A stretch of 13,501 bases of DNA, from positions 1-13,501 of the forward strand of contig CAMLLI010000020.1 in NCBI GenBank assembly GCA_946480685.1, given 5' to 3'. Shown in pieces: positions 1 through 8,100 of this stretch. Within the stretch, counting starts at the first letter, position 1. Every line of letters starts with the position of its first letter. The notes beneath the pieces are model-generated. The model had not been told where the DNA came from and ran no database searches. It was given only the letters and a program-made list of their open reading frames with translations. This DNA is from an uncultured Flammeovirgaceae bacterium. GTDB taxonomy: Bacteria > Bacteroidota > Bacteroidia > Cytophagales > Cyclobacteriaceae. A program made the translations under genes and the position numbers.

Positions 1-1
1 G

Positions 2-340
2 CTCAAGAGACCGCAACTCAGCATAAACGAAATAAAGTCGCTGAGCACTGAAACAAGAGAGCTGCTAAATAACTACTCCATCGAAGTGCAGGAGCAAGTA
101 GAAATAAGTATCAAGTACGAGAGCTATATAGACAGGGAACAAAAGCTGGCGGAAAAGATTGGAACACTTGAGGATTTCAAAATTAAATCAGACTTCGATT
201 ATGACCGTGTAAAGGCCTTGTCATCCGAAGCCAGAGAAAAACTCAAGAAGATAAAACCTGAAACATTAGGACAAGCAACCCGCATCAGTGGTGTATCACC
301 ATCTGATATCTCCGTACTAACTATCTACCTAGGCAAATGA
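2..340 (+). CDS. mnmG: MnmG (GidA) tRNA uridine-modification enzyme, C-terminal part
   Basis: This is the 3' end of mnmG; the start lies left of the window and about 112 residues plus the TGA stop are visible. MnmG is an FAD enzyme that works with the GTPase MnmE to install the carboxymethylaminomethyl group on C5 of wobble uridine 34 in several tRNAs. The visible part is the helical C-terminal domain, which in this family contacts MnmE and tRNA. Family hallmarks are seen in order: a YIDREQ segment, a '[18 protein letters not shown]' block, then '[19 protein letters not shown]' and a short hydrophobic end (LTIYLGK). The reading frame is open back to base 2, so the internal ATG at 86 is not a start. 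The stop overlaps the next start (ATGA at 337-340), which suggests translational coupling. mnmG is a classic neighbour of replication origins, which matters for the candidate origin about 2.6 kb downstream. Confidence 0.93.
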   Translation, partial: LKRPQLSINEIKSLSTETRELLNNYSIEVQEQVEISIKYESYIDREQKLAEKIGTLEDFKIKSDFDYDRVKALSSEAREKLKKIKPETLGQATRISGVSPSDISVLTIYLGK

Positions 341-1224
341 TCTATGTTACGAATTGCCCTGTATGTGGCAACCAAAGCTTCAAGAATTTATTCGCTTGTA
401 AAGATTATACTGTTACGCATGAAAACTTCACACTGATTACGTGTGAACAATGCCAGTTTGTAATCACTAGCCCCAGGCCGACAGAACAAGAACTTGGGAG
501 GTATTATTTATCCGAAGACTATATATCACACTCAAACGAAGCAAAGTCGCTAATAGACAAGATATATCTTCAAGCCCGAAACTATACACTAGCATGGAAA
601 CGCAGATTGATACTAACCCATAGCAACCGAGCTGAAAATAAATTGCTCGACTATGGATGCGGAACAGGAGCATTCATCCAGGCAACTACAAAAGACAACT
701 GGCAATCCTTTGGAGTCGAACCATCTCGGGAAGCAAGAGAAGAAGCAAAGAAGGTAACACAGTCACCCGTATATAAATCGCTAGACGAAATTGCCAACCA
801 CTCATTCGATGTCATCACACTCTGGCATGTACTCGAGCATGTGCCCGACCTCAACGAACTTCTTCAGCAATTAAAATCTAACCTCTCCGATAATGGCACA
901 ATGTTTATTGCTGTACCTAACCATTTAAGTTGGGATGGTAAGAATTATAAAGAGCATTGGGCCGGATATGATGTTCCACGACATCTTTGGCACTTCTCTG
1001 ACCAAACCATGAAACAACTGGTAGAGAACAACGGCTTAAAATTGCGGGAAATTATACCAATGAAACTCGACTCATTCTATATATCACTGTTGAGTGAGAA
1101 GTATAAAAAAGGGAAGACAACAATCCTCGGAATGGTTACCGCGTTCATAAACGGATTTAAATCAAATATGCTTGCCAGCAAAAGCCGTCAATACTCAAGT
1201 CTGATATATATAGTTAGAAAATGA
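337..1224 (+). CDS. Class I SAM-dependent methyltransferase with N-terminal zinc-ribbon-like segment
   Basis: The protein has 295 residues. The N-terminus carries two Cys pairs, CPVC at residues 7-10 and CEQC at 36-39, consistent with a small zinc ribbon. It is followed by a Rossmann-fold methyltransferase of the Methyltransf_23 type. The SAM-binding motif I is DYGCGTG at residues 105-111. Further along, '[15 protein letters not shown]' corresponds to motif IV and its following helix in this family. The substrate cannot be read from sequence; relatives modify small molecules, sugars or lipids, and the Cys-pair variant is often linked to surface-glycan methylation. No signal peptide is seen, so it should be cytoplasmic. 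It overlaps mnmG upstream and the lipoprotein gene downstream by four bases each (ATGA), so it sits in the middle of a coupled three-gene operon. The ATG start is fixed by the overlap and by the intact zinc ribbon close to the N-terminus. Confidence 0.88.
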   Translation: MIYVTNCPVCGNQSFKNLFACKDYTVTHENFTLITCEQCQFVITSPRPTEQELGRYYLSEDYISHSNEAKSLIDKIYLQARNYTLAWKRRLILTHSNRAENKLLDYGCGTGAFIQATTKDNWQSFGVEPSREAREEAKKVTQSPVYKSLDEIANHSFDVITLWHVLEHVPDLNELLQQLKSNLSDNGTMFIAVPNHLSWDGKNYKEHWAGYDVPRHLWHFSDQTMKQLVENNGLKLREIIPMKLDSFYISLLSEKYKKGKTTILGMVTAFINGFKSNMLASKSRQYSSLIYIVRK

Positions 1225-2918
1225 AACTGAAAAAAAGTTTACACTGGTTAATATTTCCGCTGTTTATTCTTTCGTGTGCAAGACAAACTTCACCCACGGG
1301 TGGACCCAAAGACACCATACCCCCTATACTCATAAGATCATTTCCAGTTAAGGAGCAAACGAACTTCAAAGACAATACAATTGAATTACTTTTTGACGAA
1401 GCCGTTGCCGTTAACAATCCGAAAGAACAAATCATCATCACACCCGATATAAATAAGGAGTACGACATCGTTGCTCGCAAAAACAAAGTTAGCGTTACGC
1501 TGAAAACAAAATTGAAAGACAGCACTACATATTCTTTCAACTTCCGCGATGCTGTTCAAGACATAACAGAAAAAAATCCCGCAGTCAATCTTAAGCTCGC
1601 ACTCAGTACAGGTTCCTATATAGACTCTCTATCAATCGAAGGTACAGCGATAGATCCCCTCAAGAGTAAGGAATATAAAGACGTAACAATTGCACTATAT
1701 GAAAGCGACACCTTCAACATACTAAAACATAAACCCTCGTACTTAACCAAGAGTGACGAAAAAGGAAAATACAGAATTGAAAATCTAAAGCCAGGTATAT
1801 ATCATGTATACGGCGTTGACGACAAAAACCGAAATCTCATTGTTGATAGCAAAACAGAATCGTATGGATTTCTTGTAGACAGCATTAACCTTACAACAAA
1901 CGTGAGATCCGTTGATATACCATTGATAAAACTTGATGCACGTGCGCTCAAGCTCACCAACTCCAGACCTTACAACACATACTTCAATATCAAAACGTCC
2001 AAGAACTTAAAACAATTTAGACTCACGTCTGCCGGAGAAATTGTGATGTCATCTTTCGGAGATGACCAATCAAACATAAAGGTCTACAACACCTTTGATA
2101 CTAAAGACAGTGTCGCAATAAAACTTCACGCACTCGACAGCGTAAACAATTCCATTGACACAACTATATACGCGAAGTTCAACGACCGTGACGTAAAACC
2201 AGAAGCCTTCACTATAAAGTCAGAAGGTTTTAAAGTACTTGTCAACAAAGGAACCATCAAAGGAAAAATACAATTCAACAAACCGCTTCTCGACATACAC
2301 TTAGACAGTATCATCTACAGAATTGATTCGATCAAGACCATAACTTTTTCACGTGAAAATATTTTCTGGGATAGTCTGCATAATCGGCTCACATTAGAAA
2401 AGACATTCGATAAAGGTATGTTGGCAAAACCAAAAGAACCCGAAACAACGCCCACCACACCCGTACAAAAATCAGCGCCTCAAAACAAAACATCTCCGAA
2501 GAAAGTCATCAACCATCAACTCCTGTTTGGTGCAGCCGCCTTTGTAAGTATCGAGCTCGACAGCTCTAAGCATTCAGAAGAACAACTCAAACCAATAGTG
2601 TTGGAAGAGACCGGAATTATATTTATCGATATACAAACAACCGAACCAAACTTCATAGTAGAACTGCTGGACAAAAACTTCAACGTTATCTCATCTCAGA
2701 AAAATATTCGTAAACCTCAATTTGAAGATCTGAGTCCGTCAGAGTATCAGATTCGGTTAATAATAGATAAAGACAATGACGGCAAATGGTCACCCGGCAA
2801 CTACATTCTCAAACAAGAACCAGAGCCGATACGTTTCTACAGAAACGAAAAAGCTAATCCGGTAATTAATCTGAAAGCAAATTGGGAGGTTGGACCTTTG
2901 TTGATAAAGTATCCATAA
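1221..2918 (+). CDS. Ig-like domain lipoprotein of the Bacteroidota 'SPTGGPKDTIPP' family
   Basis: The protein has 565 residues and an N-terminal lipoprotein signal: a lysine-rich start (MKLKKS), a hydrophobic stretch, then the lipobox LFILSC with the acylated Cys at residue 19. Directly after it comes SPTGGPKDTIPP, the recognisable start of a family of Bacteroidota lipoproteins with a bacterial Ig-like (Big_5/SbsA-like) domain. The Ig-like domain spans roughly residues 30-130. A second beta-rich domain around 135-235 has a 'DEKGKYRIENLKPGIYHVYGVDD' block resembling carboxypeptidase-regulatory-like folds. Residues about 404-425 form a Pro/Thr/Lys-rich linker, and the C-terminal part includes a 'DKDNDGKWSPGNY' segment. 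Role unknown; it is predicted to be anchored in the outer or inner membrane facing the periplasm or surface. Its start overlaps the methyltransferase stop (ATGA at 1221-1224). No clear intrinsic terminator follows, so transcription may run into the DnaA-box region. Confidence 0.87.
   Translation: MKLKKSLHWLIFPLFILSCARQTSPTGGPKDTIPPILIRSFPVKEQTNFKDNTIELLFDEAVAVNNPKEQIIITPDINKEYDIVARKNKVSVTLKTKLKDSTTYSFNFRDAVQDITEKNPAVNLKLALSTGSYIDSLSIEGTAIDPLKSKEYKDVTIALYESDTFNILKHKPSYLTKSDEKGKYRIENLKPGIYHVYGVDDKNRNLIVDSKTESYGFLVDSINLTTNVRSVDIPLIKLDARALKLTNSRPYNTYFNIKTSKNLKQFRLTSAGEIVMSSFGDDQSNIKVYNTFDTKDSVAIKLHALDSVNNSIDTTIYAKFNDRDVKPEAFTIKSEGFKVLVNKGTIKGKIQFNKPLLDIHLDSIIYRIDSIKTITFSRENIFWDSLHNRLTLEKTFDKGMLAKPKEPETTPTTPVQKSAPQNKTSPKKVINHQLLFGAAAFVSIELDSSKHSEEQLKPIVLEETGIIFIDIQTTEPNFIVELLDKNFNVISSQKNIRKPQFEDLSPSEYQIRLIIDKDNDGKWSPGNYILKQEPEPIRFYRNEKANPVINLKANWEVGPLLIKYP
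2345..2360. other. Degenerate parS-like palindrome (candidate ParB site)
   Basis: The 16-mer TTTTTCACGTGAAAAT matches 13 of 16 positions of the widely conserved ParB-binding consensus TGTTTCACGTGAAACA. Its inner 14 bases (2346-2359) are a perfect palindrome. The mismatches include the normally well-kept outer G and C. It lies inside the lipoprotein gene about 0.6 kb left of the candidate origin; parS sites are often inside genes and clustered near oriC. A 14-base palindrome is expected about once by chance in a window this size, so this remains tentative. Confidence 0.25.
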
Positions 2919-2970
2919 CTTGTTAAATCATGTTGAGAAAACACGTCAAACTTTGTGGAAATGCTGATTG

Positions 2971-2979
2971 TTATCCACT
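2971..2979 (+). promoter_or_regulatory. Near-consensus DnaA box
   Basis: TTATCCACT differs from the TTATCCACA consensus only at the last base. It lies at the left edge of the intergenic box cluster, on the same strand as the boxes at 3035 and 3157. Confidence 0.5.
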
Positions 2980-3034
2980 CATGCACAACAATGTGTATGA
3001 AAACCAAGTTACCAACATACACTAACATCATACT

Positions 3035-3043
3035 CTATCCACA
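3035..3043 (+). promoter_or_regulatory. Near-consensus DnaA box
   Basis: CTATCCACA differs from TTATCCACA only at the first base. It is on the same strand as its neighbours and lies just left of the AT-rich segment beginning at about 3091. Confidence 0.5.
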
Positions 3044-3090
3044 CATAACTTACCCACTCAGCCTATATATGTTAACAACTTCACAACCTA

Positions 3091-3125
3091 TTGATTAAGA
3101 GATAATTAAAACGTAAATTAATTCA
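3091..3125. other. AT-rich segment, candidate DNA-unwinding element
   Basis: 29 of 35 bases are A or T, with runs such as GATAATTAAAA and GTAAATTAATT. It is placed between DnaA boxes at 3035 and 3157. The unwinding role is inferred from position and composition. Confidence 0.4.
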
Positions 3126-3156
3126 ACATTCACTCAACAGAAGAAACCAGGAAACC

Positions 3157-3165
3157 TTATCCACA
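3157..3165 (+). promoter_or_regulatory. Perfect consensus DnaA box
   Basis: TTATCCACA matches the strong R1-type DnaA box exactly. It ends 7 bases before the ATG of the TPR gene and directly precedes DNA that is almost entirely A/T (29 of 30 bases at 3181-3210). About 0.1 perfect matches would be expected by chance over both strands of this window; two were found, both intergenic. Confidence 0.7.
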
Positions 3166-3172
3166 TTTCGAC

Positions 3173-5068
3173 ATGACTAATTATAAATACTATATATATT
3201 ATTTAATTAATACTATTAGTCCACGTTCAATCTTAATAACGCTCCTCGTTCTTCTTTTTCATTTCTCGTTCGCACAGAATCAATCCGAAATACAACTCGC
3301 GAATGAGTATCTTTTAAAAGGCGATAAGAAAAAAGCGGTCGAGCTTTATCGCGAGTTGTCAAAGCAGGATGTGAACAATTCTTTTATTTACAACAACTAT
3401 ATAAATACGCTGCTCGACCTGGGCGCGTACGATGAAGCACAGGGCTTTCTGAAAAAATTATTAAAGCGCGATCCGCAGAACCTGCAGTACAAACTCGATG
3501 CAGGACTCGTCTACGTGCGTTCTGGAGACCTTACACGGGCCGATCGTTACTTTCGCGAGTTGATTGCCGAAAATAAAACGAACGTGCAGCGTATCAAACT
3601 TATGGCGGAATTCTTCTCGTCACGTTCTTTGCTCGACTACGGGATACTCGCGCTCACTGAAAGCCGAAATTTTTTAAACAACTCGACACTCTTCAGTCTG
3701 GACCTTGCAATGTTGTACCGACTCAAGGGTAATCAAGATAAAATGGTGCAGGAGTATCTGAATTATGTTACACAGACCTCGGCTAACATACAATACGTGA
3801 AAAATGTAATGCAGGCACTTTTAACCGAACCTGAAGAGTTAACAAGTCTTGAAAAATTATTATACGATCGCGTACAGGAGTTTCCGGATGTGGAAGTATA
3901 CTCCGATCTGCTCATCTGGGTAACCATGCAGCAAAAAAATTTCTATGCATCTTTTGTCCAGGCACGTGCTTATGACAAACGGTATAAACACGATGGCGAA
4001 AAAAGTATGGAAGTCGCGAAGGTGGCACTGGATAATGAGGACTATGATAACGCGGCAAAAATTTATCGTTATGTCATTCGCGAATACAGGAACACACCAA
4101 ATTACCTGATGGCAACTTTAGGTCTCATCCGCACACGTGAGGCCCGACTGAAAAAAATCTATCCGGTAAATACGGATTCGGTAAAAACACTGGTAACGGA
4201 TTACAGAAAATTTATCAAGCAATATCCCGATAACGCAAACGCACTCGAGGCGGCCCGGAGCGAAGCGTTGTTGTTCGCCAACTATCTCGACCAAAAAGAT
4301 TCGGCCGTAAAAATTTTAAATAAACTCATCGCCAATCCACGGACGTCACTATATCTCAGATCGAAAGCAAAACTCGACCTCGGAGATATTTACCTATTGA
4401 AAGCAGAGCCATGGGAATCAACACTGTTGTATTCGCAGGTGGAAAAAACACAAAAAGAAAATCCGATTGGCTACGAAGCAAAATTAAAAAATGCAAAGCT
4501 ATCGTATTACAAGGGCGATTTCAGACTTGCACAGGAGCATCTTGATATTCTCAAGGAAGCAACAACCCGGGAGATCTCCAACGATGCGCTTGATCTTAGT
4601 ATGCGGATTAAAGAAAATATAGCGCTCGATTCTGCCGGCGAAGCACTGAAAGAATATGCTTCGATCGAACTGATGCTCTACCAGAATAAAACCGATGAAG
4701 CGCTGGCGCGACTTGATAAATTGAAGCAAGGATTTTCTGCTTCCGGAGCGGCCGTTTCGAACCAGACTATACTGGATGATGTGTATTGGCTTGAAGCAAA
4801 TATTCGGATGAAGCGCGGAGAATTTAACAATGCCATTGGGCTGCTCCAAAAAATCCGCGATGAGTTTGCAGAAGATATACTCGCCGATGATGCTTACTTT
4901 TTGCAGGGCGAAATTTACGAGCGGCAATTAAAAAATAAAGAGAAGGCGATGGAGATATACCGCGACTTTCTTAACAAATATCCCGGAAGTGTATACGCGG
5001 CAGAAGCAAGAAAAAGATATCGAACCATGCGTGGCGATTTTGCTGAACCGACACAGCCTCGTTTCTAA
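3173..5068 (+). CDS. Exported tetratricopeptide-repeat protein
   Basis: The protein has 631 residues. A hydrophobic signal segment at about residues 20-33 ends in FSFAQ, a typical signal-peptidase I site in this phylum, so the mature protein should be periplasmic. It is preceded by an unusually long, Tyr/Ile/Asn-rich n-region (residues 1-15) coded almost only by A and T. No in-frame ATG, GTG or TTG lies between 3173 and the signal segment, so the ATG at 3173 is kept. The rest is built of TPR helical pairs: clear units at about 36-140 (for example 'LLDLGAYDEAQGFLKKLLKRDP') and again at about 540-615, ending with a unit like those of YbgF/CpoB and outer-membrane assembly scaffolds ('AMEIYRDFLNKYPGSVYAAEARKRY'). 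Such repeats bind proteins; the partner is unknown. The gene ends just before a perfect DnaA box and a shared terminator. It is the first gene to the right of the candidate origin. Confidence 0.85.
   Translation: MTNYKYYIYYLINTISPRSILITLLVLLFHFSFAQNQSEIQLANEYLLKGDKKKAVELYRELSKQDVNNSFIYNNYINTLLDLGAYDEAQGFLKKLLKRDPQNLQYKLDAGLVYVRSGDLTRADRYFRELIAENKTNVQRIKLMAEFFSSRSLLDYGILALTESRNFLNNSTLFSLDLAMLYRLKGNQDKMVQEYLNYVTQTSANIQYVKNVMQALLTEPEELTSLEKLLYDRVQEFPDVEVYSDLLIWVTMQQKNFYASFVQARAYDKRYKHDGEKSMEVAKVALDNEDYDNAAKIYRYVIREYRNTPNYLMATLGLIRTREARLKKIYPVNTDSVKTLVTDYRKFIKQYPDNANALEAARSEALLFANYLDQKDSAVKILNKLIANPRTSLYLRSKAKLDLGDIYLLKAEPWESTLLYSQVEKTQKENPIGYEAKLKNAKLSYYKGDFRLAQEHLDILKEATTREISNDALDLSMRIKENIALDSAGEALKEYASIELMLYQNKTDEALARLDKLKQGFSASGAAVSNQTILDDVYWLEANIRMKRGEFNNAIGLLQKIRDEFAEDILADDAYFLQGEIYERQLKNKEKAMEIYRDFLNKYPGSVYAAEARKRYRTMRGDFAEPTQPRF
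3176..3220. other. Extremely AT-rich segment inside the start of the TPR gene
   Basis: Bases 3181-3210 contain one C and no G. The segment begins 10 bases after the perfect DnaA box. It encodes the odd first residues (NYKYYIYYLINTI) of the TPR protein, which add nothing obvious to the signal peptide. It is a candidate unwinding element overlapping coding sequence. Confidence 0.4.
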
Positions 5069-5090
5069 AAAATATTGAATGTTGACAGGC

Positions 5091-5099
5091 TGTGGATAA
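5091..5099 (-). promoter_or_regulatory. Perfect consensus DnaA box, minus strand
   Basis: TGTGGATAA on the + strand is TTATCCACA on the minus strand. It lies 22 bases after the TPR stop and 17 bases before the terminator stem. Together with the box at 3157 it flanks the TPR gene, with the two boxes facing each other. Confidence 0.6.
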
Positions 5100-5116
5100 G
5101 TAATTCTCGAAACCAA

Positions 5117-5149
5117 AAAAAAAGGGATCATTTAGTGATCCCTTTTTTT
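5117..5149. terminator. Bidirectional intrinsic terminator between convergent genes
   Basis: A 14-bp perfect stem (5117-5130 with 5136-5149; core GGGATCA/TGATCCC) closes a five-base loop TTTAG. It is flanked by a 9-base A run on the left and a 7-base T run on the right, so it gives a hairpin plus U-tract in both directions. It serves the TPR gene (+) and the beta-helix gene (-), whose stop codon lies four bases away. Confidence 0.9.
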
Positions 5150-5152
5150 ATT

Positions 5153-8100
5153 CTATCGCGCGATGACAATTTTCTGTGTTATCGATCGTACACCGCTTTT
5201 CGCTTTTACCAGGTATAGTCCGTTCGGAAAATCATTTTCAAAAGTAATTTCAGCGTAGCCGCTTTCATCCGTGATTATTTTTTTCCGACTTAATTCATAA
5301 CCAGACATGTCGTGCAAACTTACTTCAACATCAGCCTGCTCATTGAAGGAACGTAGTGAAGCCGTGAAATCTTTTTGCTGAACCGGGTTCGGTGAGAGAA
5401 CAAGTTGTGCAGTTTGTGAAGTAGGATCAACTTCAACGGCTACCGGCCTGAAAGTTTTAGATATACCATCAAGGTCAGTTTGTTTCAAACGATAATACGA
5501 TAACCCGCTGTACGGAGCATTGTCCCATGCTATATATGTATGTTCGTTCTCGCTCGTGCCGCTTCCTTTTACTTTTGTAACCGCCTGGTAAAATTCTCCT
5601 GACTTGGAATTTTCAATGGTAAAGTAATCATTGTTCAATTCACTGGTTGTAGTCCACACCAGTTTAACTCTTCCGTCAACCGCATACGCTTTAAAGCTTT
5701 TCAGATTTATAGGCAGCGGATTAATTGGATCTACAGAACCAAGTGTGAATGGACTGAATGCCGTGATGAGGTCACTGGTTAAAGAACCTGCGCTTTGTGT
5801 TCCGGCAATTGAATTTCCCCCGTGATTAATCCATCGTGATCCGTCCCAGCGAATAACACGAAGATCAGCTCGTCCCGGTGAACCTGCATTGGCCGATACA
5901 CCGCTTCGTTCATTCCACGTGAGTGTAACAGTCGCGTCAGTTATACCCGAGCGATTCAGTATCCAATACTCAACATCACTTATTGTTTCCAATGAACCGT
6001 CATTGAGAGATCCATATGTATCCCGTGCACTCACTGAAAAATATTCAGCAGTAAATGTTGTGAGGGGAGTGTTGGTTGCGGTAATAGAAAGCTCTCGTAC
6101 TCTCCCGTCTTTTCCGATCGGAAAAGTGAAAGATCCCATGGCGTTTGTTTGTTTGCCGGCAGGACCATTGATGTGTGTATCATTACTCACACCGGCATAA
6201 CTTCCGCCTGTACCGAAGATTATACGTCCGCTTGATGAAGTATTGACAATTCCATCTACAAAAGTCATCAGGTTATCAACGACTACATTTTGAGAAATAT
6301 TTTTTGCACCGCCTCCGTCAACAATGAGGTCGTAAACAGAAAACTGATCATCGCCTGAAATCCGCTGAGCGCTCGTTCCACTCAACGTAACGGTGCCACT
6401 GCCTGCATCGAAAGAATTGTTTTGTGTTAAATTTCCGATCAGGTCTATACTTTGACTTCCAGAAACAACAAGACTTCCGTTTACAACAACTCCATACGGA
6501 GCAATACCATCACTACACTGGTTGATGCTTCCCACACCGGTAAGTGTAACGATAGCACCTTCAATAATTACAAGTTCTTTCACTGTAACCGATGAAGCTA
6601 TAATTGGTTGAAAAGTTGCGCTGCTTATTTTAATACGGTCGCGGCCCCCACACAACGGCACAACATTGCCCGACCAGTTTGCTGCAGTATACCAATCGGT
6701 TTCATTGCCCGCGGAACCACCGAGCCAGGTAATGAGCACTTCACTTGCACCAATGTCGGGTATATTTAATCGTTGCGCGCCATCTATATCTTCCGTTACA
6801 ACTGCAGCTCCCTGGTCAACTATATTATCATCAACAACCGTTGAGCCATCTTCCGGAATTCGTAAATCACCAGACGCGATCGAAATAAATTTTCCATTCG
6901 GTGGCGATGCAATTGTTCCGAGATCCGAGAATTTTGAATTGGCATCAGCAACACCTTGCCAGGTTGCAAAGTCATAATCTGTGCTGGCTACTTTTGCGAC
7001 TGCATTTGCATTGAACAGTAAATTATTGTCAGACGAAGCACTCGTAAAATTAGCGAGGTTATTCATCGCTATAGCATAATTGCCACTTCCACCGCTGCGA
7101 TTATTAAAAAGAATGTTACTAGCAACATTAACAGGCGAATTTGAAGATCTGAAAAATGCTGACGTAGCCGAACTGCTTCCTCCATTCGCGCCGGTAATTA
7201 CCACCGAATTTGCAAGGAGCGAGAGTGTTGACGTATTGGTGTAAAAATTATAGACACCATAAATTGCTGCATCGGCTGTTACACTATACCCGAGTGTTAT
7301 CATATTGTTGATAAGCGAGAGATTCACGTCTGAACTTCCCACAGCAATGCCCGATATAGTTGCAAAGTTGGAATTGCTTCGCAGGTTGCTGATAGTATTT
7401 CGCTGAACACTGCTGATATTCGCTCCGGCCGTGATGCCGGTTAATCTATAGTTTACAGTCGAAGCGCCTGTTGCTACTATATATCCGATTTTGTTTTTAT
7501 CGACATAGCTATAGTTGTTCGTAGTGTTGGTGTTGATACCAACGATCTCGTATTCTGAAGGGCACGTTGTGCAGGCATTGATCACCACCGAATTTGCCTG
7601 CGTGTTATCGCTCAACGATCCAATTTCATTTTTCGTAATGTTCGCGCGAACTCCGGCAGTGCCCGTATTAATTCCAGAGAAGATATACTGAACACCGGAA
7701 GGTTTACTCGTAACTGAATTTTTAATGATCGTATTTTTCAAGACTGTCGAATACGTTGTACTCGATACATTTAGATCAATGCCTCTGAAGAGTGCTGACG
7801 TGGACGGCGTTGCTCCGCTGTTGGATACAGCGAAATTCTGAATTGTATTTTCTTGTATTACCACAGGTTGCGTTCCGGTGGTTTGTATACCGATAACTGT
7901 ACCGCCATCAGTATTGTCGGTTACAGATATACTTCCGGTGCCGTCTGCTTTTGAACCGATATAATTATCTTCGATTGTACAGTTACAGTTGTTTGCAAAA
8001 ATACCAACCAGCAACGTTGGTGCAGCGGCTGCATGACTTGTCGCGTTAATATTCGTAAGAACGTTTCCTGAAATTTCCGCAGTCGTTATTCCTGAGCCTG

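Larger units (their letters stand above)
2919..3172. other. Candidate replication origin (oriC): DnaA boxes plus AT-rich segments
   Basis: This 254-base non-coding stretch lies between two + strand genes. It holds one perfect TTATCCACA DnaA box (3157-3165), two one-mismatch boxes (2971-2979 and 3035-3043), and weaker matches at 2954-2962 (minus strand), 2979-2987, 2992-3000 (minus strand) and 3050-3058. An AT-rich segment at 3091-3125 (29 of 35 bases A/T) sits between the box cluster and the perfect box. A second AT-rich segment continues into the following gene. The layout of box cluster plus unwinding-type DNA, with mnmG nearby, is that of a bacterial oriC. Neither dnaA nor dnaN is visible in the window. 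The alternative reading is an AT-rich promoter region regulated by DnaA. Confidence 0.6.

Noticed and set aside
4499..4927. 142-codon minus-strand frame inside the TPR gene
   Set aside because: Antisense shadow of a TPR coding sequence; no recognisable protein motif.
5115..5149. Poly-A and poly-T runs as a transposon end
   Set aside because: They are the arms and tails of a perfect terminator hairpin between convergent genes; no transposase or flanking repeat is present.
5649..5657. TAGTCCACA as an additional DnaA box
   Set aside because: Two mismatches in conserved positions and inside a coding region far from the cluster.
5891..5906. Second CACGTG-centred site as a possible parS
   Set aside because: Only about 10 of 16 consensus positions match and the arms are not palindromic; CACGTG occurs several times in the window by chance.
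5889..6977. Several + strand frames of about 100 codons inside the beta-helix gene
   Set aside because: They are antisense to a long, clearly coding frame with signal peptide, repeats and sorting tail, and their translations show no domain features.
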